A stretch of 64,000 bases of DNA from JBBQFI01 sp038237805 (GCA_038237805.1 JBBRYI010000011.1:62001-126000); one strand, 5' to 3'. Counted from the first letter of the stretch, positions 35,041-45,282 are shown. Numbers and translations are program-made. The notes: generated from the letters alone by a model not told the origin.

Positions 35041-35271
35041 TCATTTCGGTGTTGGAGAAGGCGAAGGCGCAACCCGATGTACCTTCGCGGCTTTCTTCGC
35101 TGCGCGCTGTTCTTTGGCGGATAACGGAGGGGGCGCGTGCGAATGTGTGTCGCGGTAATGTTTCGTCGCCACACCGAGTACCAAAGCACATAAGACAAAT
35201 ACGATTGTCCTCTTTTCGTCCGGCGTAAGGACGAAGAGTTGCGATCTGGCCGGCTTCCGTTTCGCATTCAC
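35041..35271 (-). CDS. Small single-span membrane protein
   Basis: 76 residues, GTG start overlapping the stop of the KTSC gene by GTGA. A basic N-terminus, a membrane helix (TIVFVLCALVLGVATKHY) and a basic, proline-rich tail (LSAKEQRAAKKAAKVHRVAPSPSPTP) are visible. The coupled arrangement supports its being a real gene. Function unknown. Confidence 0.6.
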   Translation of the reverse strand: MNAKRKPARSQLFVLTPDEKRTIVFVLCALVLGVATKHYRDTHSHAPPPLSAKEQRAAKKAAKVHRVAPSPSPTPK

Positions 35272-35606
35272 TTGTTCTGGTGCGGCTTGACGTGGACGGA
35301 GCGATATTTCCCTCGAATTCGGCGATCGTAGAAACGCGCTTTCGAATCGGAGGCGAGCAACTCGCGATACGACGAAATGGGCACTTCGAAATAGCGATAA
35401 ATCGCGCCATTAACGAATTCGATTTCCAAGGCGCGCAATTTTTTGCTGTAGCCGATCGTGGCAATCGCGGTGGAATCTACGGACTCACGCCGAATGTGGG
35501 AAACGATCGCTTCGGGACGGCGCAGCTCCTTGGATTGTGCCGCTACAGAGTCAGGTGAGGCGAACGCCACTACGGCAATGAGGAGAAGGGCGAGGGAAGC
35601 CTTCAT
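35268..35606 (-). CDS. Secreted KTSC-domain protein
   Basis: 112 residues with a signal peptide (LALLLIAVVAFASPDSVAAQ). The second half matches the KTSC domain: STAIATIGYSKKLRALEIEFVNGAIYRYFEVPISSYRELLASDSKARFYDRRIRGKY. This domain is usually found in small cytosolic proteins or at the C-terminus of lysyl-tRNA synthetase-like proteins, so an exported copy is less usual. It is coupled to the small membrane protein downstream. Confidence 0.85.
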   Translation of the reverse strand: MKASLALLLIAVVAFASPDSVAAQSKELRRPEAIVSHIRRESVDSTAIATIGYSKKLRALEIEFVNGAIYRYFEVPISSYRELLASDSKARFYDRRIRGKYRSVHVKPHQNK

Positions 35607-35670
35607 CGAATAACGACCGTGTCATAAACTTCATGGCATCGTCGAGCGAAATAAGTACGTGAACTGAGCG

Positions 35671-36216
35671 TTAGATTCCAGCGTCGACGGGAGGTACGCT
35701 CGCGCGAAGCTCCCTTTTTAGGAGACTTCCCCAGCGATCGTCATAAGGGTGCACCTTTTTAACTGGGTAGCCTTGTTGCTCTATTGGATATCCCTTGTTC
35801 GCCCAGTCGAAAATGGAACCGCTGAGATTCTGCACATTTTTGAATCCAGCCTCCTGTAGCGCTTTGGCGAACGCGGCTGAGCGATAACCCACCGAGCAGT
35901 AGGTAACAATTGGTTTGTCGCGCGGAACTGTGATCGACGTTACACGCGAGCCGGGCTCGACGCGTTGAGCATTGTGTAGGTGGCTAATGTCATATTCCTC
36001 CTGTGTCCGCACATCGAGCAAGATTGGCCTGGCACGATTCGGGTCGCTTAACCACTGTGAAAGGTGTTCGGAGTCGATTCGCCGAACAGTCGGGAAATCA
36101 TGCCGAACTTTGAAATTCACGATGGCCCATTTGAGTCCTTGCGAATAAGCGCTTGCAGCCGAAGCCAGCAACAGCGTTGCGCCTAATGAATAAAGCAGGA
36201 TCGAACGAGAAGACAT
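35671..36216 (-). CDS. Rhodanese-domain protein, exported or membrane-anchored
   Basis: 181 residues. A signal or anchor (SILLYSLGATLLLASAASAYS) is followed by one rhodanese domain: PILLDVRTQEEYDISHLHNAQRV and the active-site loop YCSVGYRSAAFAKALQEAG, with the sulfur-carrying Cys. Residues 150-181 are an extra polar tail. It would handle sulfane sulfur on the outer face of the inner membrane. It follows the hydroxylase gene on the same strand by five bases. Confidence 0.88.
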   Translation of the reverse strand: MSSRSILLYSLGATLLLASAASAYSQGLKWAIVNFKVRHDFPTVRRIDSEHLSQWLSDPNRARPILLDVRTQEEYDISHLHNAQRVEPGSRVTSITVPRDKPIVTYCSVGYRSAAFAKALQEAGFKNVQNLSGSIFDWANKGYPIEQQGYPVKKVHPYDDRWGSLLKRELRASVPPVDAGI

Positions 36217-36221
36217 CGCGA

Positions 36222-37094
36222 TCAGGGTGCAAGTTCTTCAGCGGGGCGAGGCGCACGCTCCGGCACGCTGCCGTCGGGCAGACGCCACGTACGCTGCTTT
36301 TGAAATGGTAACACGAAGAGTTTCGGTAACGTGAGCTCGGATTCATCGCGATAGCTGGCCACGCCGATGGTGATTGCATCTTGCGGGACGTCGCGGCGTA
36401 GAGTGCGGTGGAGTACATCCCACCAGCAAAAGATAGTGCCCCAATTCGAGTTCGTTTCGCGTTGCACGATCGAGTGATGTATCCCGTGCATGCGCGGTGT
36501 GACGAGAATGTGGTTCAAGAAGCGCTCGAAACCGAGCGGCAGTCGCCAGTTCGAGTGTTCGAAAAGATTAGTCGATTCGAAAAGAAACTCGAAAACGATC
36601 AGGGCCCAGAAGTCGATGCCGAAGAGCAGGACGGCAGTAACACGAAAAGGAATCGACATGATCACTTCGCCAAAATGAAAACGCACGCCTGTGCTCACGT
36701 CCATGCACAGGTCGGAATGGTGCACGTTATGGAAACGCCACATGAACGGGACGAGGTGCAAGGCCACATGCCACCACCAATACAGGTAATCCATCAGCAA
36801 AACGCCGATGACGATGAGTAGCCAATGCGGGGTTTGAAACGGGAGCCAATGCAGCATGCCGAAGCGATGGTTCACCGCCCAAAGAGAGGTCAATAACGGA
36901 ATTGGGACTAGCGTGATGCGCGCAAGGGCAAAGCCGACACCTGAGAACGCGACATTACGCACAAGCCGTCGGAGCCACGAGAAATGGCAAGGCCTCAACG
37001 GAAATCGCCATTGCAACAAGAGCAACACCAGCAAAAGCGCGACGAAGAATGGACCGGCGACATTGTCGATCAGCGGGTGAGTCTTGGAAGTCAT
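36222..37094 (-). CDS. Fatty acid hydroxylase/sterol desaturase-family membrane enzyme
   Basis: About 290 residues from ATG 37094; an earlier in-frame start (37145) would add a polar stretch before the first helix and overlaps a repeat. Four or so membrane helices and the di-iron histidine motifs are clear: WHVALH, WRFHNVHHSD and the later HGIHHSIV. The enzyme should hydroxylate or desaturate a lipid using oxygen. It precedes the rhodanese gene on the same strand. The substrate cannot be told from sequence. Confidence 0.88.
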   Translation of the reverse strand: MTSKTHPLIDNVAGPFFVALLLVLLLLQWRFPLRPCHFSWLRRLVRNVAFSGVGFALARITLVPIPLLTSLWAVNHRFGMLHWLPFQTPHWLLIVIGVLLMDYLYWWWHVALHLVPFMWRFHNVHHSDLCMDVSTGVRFHFGEVIMSIPFRVTAVLLFGIDFWALIVFEFLFESTNLFEHSNWRLPLGFERFLNHILVTPRMHGIHHSIVQRETNSNWGTIFCWWDVLHRTLRRDVPQDAITIGVASYRDESELTLPKLFVLPFQKQRTWRLPDGSVPERAPRPAEELAP

Positions 37095-37099
37095 CTGGC

Positions 37100-37229
37100 T
37101 CTGTTGAAAAGCTGCGTTCTGTCGTGTCGAGCGAAGTCGAGACATCTCTTCCTGTTCATCGCGTTTAAGATAATGACAATGAGAGATTCCTTGACTCCGC
37201 TCGGAATGACATGCCTTTTTTCAACAAAG
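37100..37229. repeat. 130-bp palindromic element
   Basis: Ends are inverted repeats (CTCTGTTGAAAA at the left, TTTTCAACAAAG at the right). Inside, GTCGAGCGAAGTCGAGACATCTC is mirrored by GAGATTCCTTGACTCCGCTCGGAATGACA, giving a long imperfect hairpin. A related fragment (TGTCATCCCGATCGGAGCG, 37261-37279) follows. The element lies directly downstream of the threonine synthase stump. Confidence 0.7.
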
Positions 37230-37239
37230 CCAAGTCATC

Positions 37240-37638
37240 TCATAAACGCAATGCACGGCCTGTCATCCCGATCGGAGCGATCGAAACCGCAACGGACCTT
37301 CCGCGCGCTTTGAAACTTTGGGTTGGGTTCTGAGATTCGTCCTTGATCCAGAGAGTTTGGATTCCAAGTTTTTTGGCGAATTCGTCAGCTCGGAGAAGCG
37401 GCGTTCCGCCTTCGCCTAACGAGACGGGCTCAACGCTTTTAGGTAACGGCAGCAATTCGCGATAACGCCACAAAGATTTCTCACGACTCGTTAGGCCATC
37501 TTTGGTCAGAACGCCGGCGATGGCAGCGAGATCGTATTTTGCGAAGAGCGGTTTCTCACATGCGCTGCACAGATTCTGTAGCTGCGACCATTCGTATCGC
37601 CGGCCACACGAAGTGCAGGTCAAATCGGTCAGAAACAT
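37240..37638 (-). pseudogene. thrC: Threonine synthase N-terminal fragment
   Basis: A 132-residue stump of a PLP-dependent threonine synthase that is normally about 400 residues. It has the N-terminal zinc ribbon (CTSCGRRYEWSQLQNLCSACEKPLF), the substrate loop SLGEGGTPLLRA and the PLP-lysine motif QSFKARG. Homology stops near 37285, right where a palindromic-repeat fragment begins, and the remaining codons come from that fragment. The C-terminal two-thirds of the enzyme are absent, so it cannot be active. A complete copy must exist elsewhere if threonine is made. Confidence 0.85.
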
Positions 37639-37848
37639 TTCGCAATTGAGCGCAGGGGAACAAGCTTGAAAAGGTGGATCGTTCTCCCAAAGCAGAACCG
37701 AGATTTGTGTTCAGGCCAAATCAGTGCCCTGTGCGGCACGCGTAAACACACATGACGGAATTGTAAGACTTCTAGCCTTTCTTACCAAAGATGATGGCGG
37801 TATTCTGCGGCTACTGATTCCGAGTCCAAACCAAGAAAGAAAATTATT

Positions 37849-40410
37849 ATGCGTAAGAATCACCCGACCCAGTCTGGCATCTCCATTCCCCGCGTCTTAT
37901 TGGCCTTCGTCTTTTGCACGATCGGCGCTTCGTTAGCTTTGCTCAGTTTCGCCCAGCCTTCCTCGAGCGGAACGACAGGCCGTTTTATTAACTCGGTTGC
38001 GAGCGTTATCCCCGGGTTCCACGCCCAGGTCACAGTCCCCGGCAGCGGCGGGGGGAGCGAGTCCTACGTGGGCATCGGGTTCGTGGGACCGCGCACTGGG
38101 AACCGTGTCGAGACCTGGCAGGGCGCGACGAGGTTCAACATCTCGCCAGACGGCGTGAACTGGAACTTTGCGACCGGCCAGATCCCGGGTACCGCCGGCG
38201 GCGGCGACGTGAGCAGTGCGGTCGATTCCTTCGGCGCGTACTACATCATGGAGTTCTGCACCGCGACGCAGGGAGAGCTCCAGGCCTGCCTCCACAAAAG
38301 CACCGACGGAGGGACCACTTGGACGACCACGACCATCGCCAACGTGTCCCCCAACCCGATCGACCGCCCGTGGATCGACGTTTATCCGAAGCTTGGTCCC
38401 ACAGCCACGATTACCAGCACGGCCCAGACAAGGGTCTACCTCGAGTACCACACGTTCACCGACGGCCAGACGTACCTGAACAGCTCCACAGACGGCGGGG
38501 CTACCTTCGGGCCGCCCTTCCCGGCGGCCGTGGGGACGAACTCGGCAATCGCGGACTCCAACTGCAACACGGTACCCAGCGGCGTGGCCGTCGACCAGCG
38601 CAACGGCACAGCCTACGCGCTGTGGCTCTCCGGCGACGACGTCGCCCAAAGCACGGCGACCGGCTGCAACATCACGCAGATCGGCCCGTTCAACAAAGCC
38701 TGGATCACTAAGTCGACGAACGACGGGCTCACTTGGACCATCCCGAGTACAGGCCCTGCGTGGACGGGCTTCTTCGACGCCACCACCGATACGGGTGACA
38801 ACGCGAATAAGCTGTTCGGATCCGTCGCCGTGGACTACGCCGGTCAGGTTCACGTCCTCGTGACCGCTCGCAAGAAGGACCAGCCGCTACAATACGTGAT
38901 CAACTGCCAGAACCCACTCGGGAGCTGCATCGAGAACAAGGCGGACACCGACCTGGTGTTCGTGACATCCCCCGACGCGGGCGTGCACTGGACGGCTCCA
39001 CGCGACGTCAACCTGGTCCATGACACAGACAACAATCCGGACACCAACCCGCACACGTACTTTTACCCGTGGATCTACGCCGGGGCGAAGGGCATTGTCG
39101 ATGCGATCTACTACTACTCCGCCACGAACAAGCCGAACGACAACACCAGCCAGTGGTTTACGAAGTTCTCCCAGATCACCGACGCCGTCGCCACGGTGAG
39201 CGGCGGAGTCGCCTCCTATGTGGGCGCAGGTCCGCAGGTCGCTGCTGAGACCCTGCTCAACCCCCAGCCGATCCACACCGGGAGTATCTGCACTTTCGGC
39301 ATCTTCTGCACCGTCACCGGCGGTGACCGGAGCCTGCTCGACGCGAACAACATCGCCATCGACCCCGCCGGCGGGGCGAACGCCAACTGGACAGCCAACG
39401 CCAATCCCTCGAGCAGGCGCATCGAGTTCGCCTGCCAGAACTCCGGTCGGAGCGTGTTTGATGGGGCCAACGCGCCGGAGCCTTTCGCCGGAGGGATCGC
39501 CATCCTCAACGGCTGCTACGGACCTACAGACATGTCGATTACCAAGACCGACTCCCCAGACCCTGTTTCAAAAGGCGGGATGTTAACCTATCACTTGACT
39601 GTAACAAATAACGGCACCCCCGCCATGCCCGCCACAACTAGTGGCGTTACTCTCACTGATGTTTTGCCGGCCGGAGTTACATTTGTCTCAGCAACGCCAA
39701 GCTCTGGGACTTGCTCTGGCACAAGCACGGTGGTGTGTAAGCTTGGAATCTTTCCCGGCGGCATAACAGCGACGGTCGATATCGTTGTAACTGCGCCAAA
39801 CACGGTGGGCACGCTTACAAACACCGCGACCGTCGCGGCAGCGACCACCGATCCAACCACCGCAAACAATACTGCCACGGAAATGACGACGGTTAGTTCG
39901 CTGGCTCCAGTGAGCGTAGTTTCCCGGAAAACTCACGGCACGGCCGGCACGTTCGACATCAATCTGCCGCTTAGCGGGAATCCCGGCATCGAATGCCGCA
40001 CGGGCGGCCCTTCCGGTAATTACCAGGTGCTTGTTACGTTTGCGGTTCCAGTTACGCTCAGCTCCGCGAGCGTGACCTCTGGTACCGGATCCGTCTCGAG
40101 CACTACCGTGAGCTCCAAGCAGGTTACGGTGAACCTTACCGGCATAGCTAACGCGCAGACAATCGCAATCACGTTGTTTGGCGTGAACGATGGTACGAAC
40201 ACCAGCAACGTTGTTATTCCAATGATCGTGCTCCTTGGCGATACAGGCGCTAACAAGTCGGTTAATAGTTCGGACGTTAGTCAGACGAAGGCACAAAGCG
40301 GTACTGTCGCTTCATCCAGTAACTTCCGAACCGACGTGACAGTTAACGGACTAGTTAACAGCTCAGATGTAGCGACCGTCAAATCCAAGTCGGGAACCGG
40401 TGTCCCGTAA
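37849..40410 (+). CDS. Secreted BNR/Asp-box propeller protein with DUF11 and dockerin-like module
   Basis: 853 residues. Signal region (VLLAFVFCTIGASLALLSFAQ), then a sialidase-like propeller with Asp-box turns (STDGGTTW, SSTDGGATF, STNDGLTW, SPDAGVHW) to about residue 560, a DUF11 beta-domain (MSITKTDSPDPVSKGGMLTYHLTVTN ... TATVAAATTDPTTANN), and the shared C-terminal module (SRKTHGTAGTFDINLP ... GDTGANKSVNSSDVSQTKAQSG ... SGTGVP). No sialidase catalytic residues can be assigned. The propeller half (38.0-39.55 kb) uses almost only G or C in third codon positions, unlike the DUF11/dockerin half, indicating a gene fusion with a transferred segment. First of four similar genes in a row. Confidence 0.85.
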   Translation: MRKNHPTQSGISIPRVLLAFVFCTIGASLALLSFAQPSSSGTTGRFINSVASVIPGFHAQVTVPGSGGGSESYVGIGFVGPRTGNRVETWQGATRFNISPDGVNWNFATGQIPGTAGGGDVSSAVDSFGAYYIMEFCTATQGELQACLHKSTDGGTTWTTTTIANVSPNPIDRPWIDVYPKLGPTATITSTAQTRVYLEYHTFTDGQTYLNSSTDGGATFGPPFPAAVGTNSAIADSNCNTVPSGVAVDQRNGTAYALWLSGDDVAQSTATGCNITQIGPFNKAWITKSTNDGLTWTIPSTGPAWTGFFDATTDTGDNANKLFGSVAVDYAGQVHVLVTARKKDQPLQYVINCQNPLGSCIENKADTDLVFVTSPDAGVHWTAPRDVNLVHDTDNNPDTNPHTYFYPWIYAGAKGIVDAIYYYSATNKPNDNTSQWFTKFSQITDAVATVSGGVASYVGAGPQVAAETLLNPQPIHTGSICTFGIFCTVTGGDRSLLDANNIAIDPAGGANANWTANANPSSRRIEFACQNSGRSVFDGANAPEPFAGGIAILNGCYGPTDMSITKTDSPDPVSKGGMLTYHLTVTNNGTPAMPATTSGVTLTDVLPAGVTFVSATPSSGTCSGTSTVVCKLGIFPGGITATVDIVVTAPNTVGTLTNTATVAAATTDPTTANNTATEMTTVSSLAPVSVVSRKTHGTAGTFDINLPLSGNPGIECRTGGPSGNYQVLVTFAVPVTLSSASVTSGTGSVSSTTVSSKQVTVNLTGIANAQTIAITLFGVNDGTNTSNVVIPMIVLLGDTGANKSVNSSDVSQTKAQSGTVASSSNFRTDVTVNGLVNSSDVATVKSKSGTGVP

Positions 40411-40488
40411 TTTTGCGAGTAACGATGGTGGGAGTTTCGAAAGAAGTACCTAAAGACGGCGACCACCCGTCCCTACGAATAGACTGAC

Positions 40489-43248
40489 ATGAAAAAAAAC
40501 ACCGCATCACAGTTTGGATTTCTTAACCCGCGCCTCTTTCTCGCGCTGCTTCTTTGTTCAATCGGCCTTTCATTGACGATGTTTAGTTTCGCGGGCTCGC
40601 CGCGTGCACCCAAAGTCGAACGCCCTCTGGTGCCGTTCGTTCCTAACACGCCAACCTTTGGCCATCCTATCATCAGCGGCATCGGAGGAGTTGGTTTCGA
40701 GCAGGATCTCAGGCTTGATCCTTCGAACGCGAACCGTCTCTATACCAGCGCGCCCGGCACCCTTTCGGCGGACACGAGTTGGATCTGGCGCTCACTCGAT
40801 GCGGGCCGCACCTTTAAGTGGATACCGAATGCAACCGCTCTCGAAGGCAAAGTCGCTGTGCCTTGTGGCGGCGGTGGCGACACCGAACTCGGGGTTGACA
40901 TCGCCGGACATCTCTATTTCTGCGATCTGACACTGGCGAATTTCAGCACGGCTCGCTCGGATGATTTCGGCGCGACGTTTACCTGCAGCAGTACCGGCGT
41001 GCCGGATGCAGTGGTGGACCGGCAGTGGTACACGATCGATGGCGATCCGGTTAACGGCGGCAGCATCTACCTGACAAACGATGAGTTCGCGCAGGCCCCA
41101 GGACCGTGCGGTGCGATGACCAACCTCGGCCAGAATATTCTCGTCATGTATCGGTCGCCGGCCGGTGGTGTGGGCCCAACCGCAGGAATTCAATTCGGTC
41201 CTGCGAACAAAATCAGCGATCCGTTAGGTTGTGATGAAGGGATCATGGGCAACAACGAAATCAGCCCGGTCGCGACCACCTTAGGCCAACCAAACGGCAG
41301 TGGCGGCTACACTACTTTGTTGACGCCGGTGAAGCACATCTTTGTTGTCCACGATGACGCGCTCCTGCACAGAATTTTGATCGGCCGCTGTTTTCCGGTC
41401 GCGTTCGGCCTACCTGCCCCGAATATGAGCGATCCGAGCGGCTTGAATTGCGTCGACCTGCCGGTAGCCGATCTCGGCGCAAACACAAAGACCGGCGGGG
41501 ATTTCCCCACGATGGCGATCGACCGTGCCGGCAACCTTTACACAGTGTGGGAACAGGCCCCGATCGACGCGGGCGGCCAGGTCATTGGCGATACGGTGCT
41601 CAAGTATTCCTATTCAACCAATCAGGGCAATACCTGGGCAGCGCCGATCCAGATCGATACGTCGGGAGCACCCGTGGGAACCTTGCACACCAATGTCTTT
41701 GCCTGGATGGCAGCGGGTGATGATGGACGTGTAGCCATAGTGTGGTACGGAACCCCTGGCGCTCCTACTTTCCCTTCCGGGGGACCTGACTCCTGCCCAG
41801 CTACATGTGACTGGAGCTTGTGGATGGTACAGACCCTAAATGGTCACGCTGCTACTCCTACTTTCACCGCCCCAATTTTGGCGAGCGAACACTTTATTCA
41901 TCGCGGCAGTATTCAAACTCTTATTGGCGGGCAAACCGGCGACCGTTCGTTAGGTGATTTTTTGCAAGCGCGAATGGGATCATTGGGTGAAGTGCAGGTC
42001 GGTTATGCAGATTCAAACAACATTACGGAGGCTTTCGCGCCACACGGTACGTTCGTTAGGCAGAATAGTGGCACCGGTCTGTTGGCCGCGAGTTCGCCTA
42101 TCAATCTTTCGGGACTAACCCCATTTAATTCCATGTCGGACCCGAGCGGCGATGCCAAGTATGAAGTAAATGGAATCAGTAGCGCGAATATGCCGCAGCT
42201 CGACATTCTTGACTCCAGTATCAGCAAGATTACGACGGCACCCTGTTCGGCGGTGGCTCCTTGTTATCAAGTAGTAATGAAGTTGAACAATCTCACCCTC
42301 GCGCCGACCACCGCCCAGGATCCGGACCAGGATCTGGTTTGGTCGACACAATGGCTCATTCCATCCGGGGGCGATCCGAATGGAGGGAAGAATTTTCACG
42401 TCTATGCTGAGTCGTTTAACGGAGCTGCTTTGCAATGCTTTGTTGGGCAAAATGCTGCAATCGTCGTAGGAGGCGGGGTCACTTTAACCTACCCTGGCAA
42501 TACACAACTTGCCGCCGCGAACTGCCAATCAACACTCGGCCCTAACGGCACGATTACGATTGATGTTCCACTTTCCATGGTGAATGACCCCAGTGCTATC
42601 GACCGGCGTTTGCATGAAGTCACTGCCAGCACCATGACGCTGACTCAGCGGGCAAACACAGTTCCATCCATCGGCGGCATTGGTGGTTCGCTCTTTAACC
42701 TTATTGATGTCGTGCAGGGCTATACTTTCGATTCGGTGCTCGCCAAAGCGGTGTCGCGAAAGTCGCATGCCGGCACGCCGTACGACGTTGACCTTCCTTT
42801 GGCGGGCAAAGCGGGCATAGAGTGCCGGCAAGGGCAGGGGGCGAATCTAAACAATCACCAGGTAGTCGTTACATTTGTTGCGCCGGTGACGGTCATTTCG
42901 GCGACGGTGACGTCGGGCGTGGGATCGGTCTCCAATGTTACCGTCAGTGGCAACGACGTGATCGTCGATCTTACCAATGTTGCGAATGCCCAGACGATTG
43001 CGATAACGCTCTTCGGCGTGAATGATGGCACGGGCCCGGCCAATGTTGTTGTTCCAATGAGTCTTCTTCTGGGCGATACCGGCGCGAATGGCTCGGTCAA
43101 CAGTACCGATATTAGCCAGACGAAAGTGCAAAGTGGAGCCGTCTTGAGCGCCGCAAACTTCCGCACCGATGTAACCGTCAATGGAGCTATAAACAGCTCA
43201 GACATTTCCGTAGTAAAAGCGCAATCGGGGACGGCGTTGCCTCCTTAA
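40489..43248 (+). CDS. Secreted BNR/Asp-box propeller protein with dockerin-like module
   Basis: 919 residues. The leader NPRLFLALLLCSIGLSLTMFSFAG resembles the leader of the preceding gene. A large propeller domain with Asp-box-like turns (RSLDAGRTF, RSDDFGATF, STNQGNTW) fills residues 45-520. A second, immunoglobulin-like region follows (about 540-740). The last part is the shared module (SRKSHAGTPYDVDLP, IECRQG, FGVNDGTGPANVVVPM, GDTGANGSVNSTDISQTKVQSG, DISVVKAQSGTALPP). It follows the previous gene by 78 bp on the same strand. No catalytic centre is recognisable. Confidence 0.82.
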   Translation: MKKNTASQFGFLNPRLFLALLLCSIGLSLTMFSFAGSPRAPKVERPLVPFVPNTPTFGHPIISGIGGVGFEQDLRLDPSNANRLYTSAPGTLSADTSWIWRSLDAGRTFKWIPNATALEGKVAVPCGGGGDTELGVDIAGHLYFCDLTLANFSTARSDDFGATFTCSSTGVPDAVVDRQWYTIDGDPVNGGSIYLTNDEFAQAPGPCGAMTNLGQNILVMYRSPAGGVGPTAGIQFGPANKISDPLGCDEGIMGNNEISPVATTLGQPNGSGGYTTLLTPVKHIFVVHDDALLHRILIGRCFPVAFGLPAPNMSDPSGLNCVDLPVADLGANTKTGGDFPTMAIDRAGNLYTVWEQAPIDAGGQVIGDTVLKYSYSTNQGNTWAAPIQIDTSGAPVGTLHTNVFAWMAAGDDGRVAIVWYGTPGAPTFPSGGPDSCPATCDWSLWMVQTLNGHAATPTFTAPILASEHFIHRGSIQTLIGGQTGDRSLGDFLQARMGSLGEVQVGYADSNNITEAFAPHGTFVRQNSGTGLLAASSPINLSGLTPFNSMSDPSGDAKYEVNGISSANMPQLDILDSSISKITTAPCSAVAPCYQVVMKLNNLTLAPTTAQDPDQDLVWSTQWLIPSGGDPNGGKNFHVYAESFNGAALQCFVGQNAAIVVGGGVTLTYPGNTQLAAANCQSTLGPNGTITIDVPLSMVNDPSAIDRRLHEVTASTMTLTQRANTVPSIGGIGGSLFNLIDVVQGYTFDSVLAKAVSRKSHAGTPYDVDLPLAGKAGIECRQGQGANLNNHQVVVTFVAPVTVISATVTSGVGSVSNVTVSGNDVIVDLTNVANAQTIAITLFGVNDGTGPANVVVPMSLLLGDTGANGSVNSTDISQTKVQSGAVLSAANFRTDVTVNGAINSSDISVVKAQSGTALPP

Positions 43249-43405
43249 GATAGGATCTGCAAGAAAATGACGGTCGCAAGGACCATGCTATTTAGTTAGT
43301 GCGTTACCTAACGAGAAGATAAATGAATCTTTGTTTGTCAGCTTGATGTATCACAGCATTTTAGAAAGAGGTTTGTTCCACCGTTCAGTTAACTACAAAT
43401 AAATT

Positions 43406-45282
43406 ATGCGCCTTAACCCATTTAAGCGTGATAGCTTCGCCTTACGACTAATCATAATTAGTCTCGGTGCGATAACGACGGCAGGTTTGTTTTCCTTCCT
43501 TAATACGGCTCCTGTCACTCGCCGTCCTTCGACCTTGGCCTTCCAGTTTCCGCGGGAAAACGAGACAGTGAAAAGTTCGCGATCTGACGTTTTACCGCCC
43601 GTCTCGACGCATTGGACTATCAAACACCATGGCGAATGCTGCGAAGGAAATCTCGCCGCTGAGGGCGCGAGCACTTACCTGCTACTACCCATATTGCTAA
43701 CAGGAAATCAAATTTTGCGGAGTGATGATGGCGGCGTTACGTTCGTTAGGAAGTATCCCCCCGTGGACGCTTCGGTGCCTTACGGTATTGAAGGCGATCT
43801 GCAAGCGTTTGGAAACGACATAGATTTTTTCGGTACTTTAGTCGTCCAGGGCGTCTCTGCTCATAGCACCGATCGCGGCGAAACCTGGACAGTAGTTCCG
43901 ATTCCCGTGGCCTTCGCGGCTAACGACCAATCGTGGTCCTACCTCGGACCGTTCTCAGGCCTTACTCCGGCCCAGACTGCACCTTATGTGTTGGCGGGTT
44001 GGTTTAGAATCGGTTCAGTTGCACTGTTCAGTTTTGATGGTGGATTAACCTGGCCAATCCAAACTCCGCTTGTCGGAGACGACGGTAGCGGCTCGATGCA
44101 CGTCGTCTGCCAACAATCGTCGCACGCTCCAACTTCACCCGGCGATACACGCAACCCGAATGCGCTATTTAAGAATCATAAACAGGTCACTATGGGTGTT
44201 GGGGAACCGACCGACGGTTCTACTGGACCGAACCTGCGCCACCGGATCTCTATGTCTGCAAGACAGATAATTTCGGCGTTACCTGGACAGGAATTAAACA
44301 CCCGATTACCGCAGGTCCCGGTTCAAGCTACGTCACATCACATTCCGGCTTCGACAACAAAGGCACCTTCTACGTCTTACATGGTGACAAACTCTATGTG
44401 AGTTTCAATCAGGGCGAAAGTTTTGCTTTCGTCCACACGCTTCCACACTTTGGAAATGCGCTTCTTTCGGACAGCGGCGCGGATCAGTTCTTTGTCGTCA
44501 ATTGCGGAACTATCCATGTTGGACTAGCCGAGGCTGGCGCGGGTGGAAACACGAACGTTTGGTATCTACGTGGTTCGCACGTCGACACAGCAAGTCCTAC
44601 ATGGGAGTCAGAACTCATAGATGTTGTGGGCAATAACCGGCTGGATTTTTTCCAAATTGTTCTAAATGGAAACAACATTCCAACGCTCAGCTATACCGCC
44701 CCGGGCGTTGAGGTAACGACCGCCAGCCGTGACATGCCTTTGCCTTCTTTGGGCGATAGCTGTTCGTCGACCATTCTCGATAAGTTTGTCAGCGCAGTAT
44801 CGCGCAAGATTCACGGTAACGGCACAGGAACATTCGATATTCTTTTGCCGCTGGCCGGTTCGAGAGGAATCGAATGTCGCACCGGCGGACCTAATGGTAA
44901 TCACGATGTAGTCGTGACCTTTGTCGCCCCCGCTACGGTCAACAGCGCGACGTGTGATGGAATCCCCGCCACGACCAATAGCTCGGGCAATGAAACAACC
45001 GTGCATTGCACTGGTGTGCCTAATGCCAAGGTGATTAGTGTCGCGCTTAATGGCGTGACGGTTAGCGGAACGACCGGGAACGTGGTAGTGCCAATGGGTG
45101 TGTTACTCGGAGATACCAACGCCAGCGGCGCAGTCAATTCTACGGACATTACTGAAACGAAGGCACAAAGCGGAACATCAACCGCCGCTGGCAACTTCCG
45201 GACAGACGTTAGTATCAACGGCTTAGTCAATAGCTCCGACGTTTCCACAGTTAAATCGAAGTCAGGAACTGCTTTGCCGTAG
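43406..45282 (+). pseudogene. Secreted BNR propeller protein with dockerin-like module, frameshifted
   Basis: The first frame gives a leader (LRLIIISLGAITTAGLFSFL), Asp-box turns (RSDDGGVTF, STDRGETW, SFDGGLTW) and runs to about 44187. The following frame then continues the fold (YGCWGTDRRFYWTEP, CKTDNFGVTWTG), passes the GTG at 44398 and ends in the shared module (SRKIHGNGTGTFDILLP ... GDTNASGAVNSTDITETKAQSG ... SGTALP). In the upstream frame the tail after 44190 is meaningless. A single missing base near 44187 explains it. Together the two parts give about 625 residues, the size of the next gene product. Decay or assembly error cannot be separated. Confidence 0.8.

Noticed and set aside
37933..38853. 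Minus-strand open frame of 306 codons within the first BNR gene
   Set aside because: It is the antisense shadow of the very GC3-rich coding stretch, where stop codons are rare in the opposite strand.
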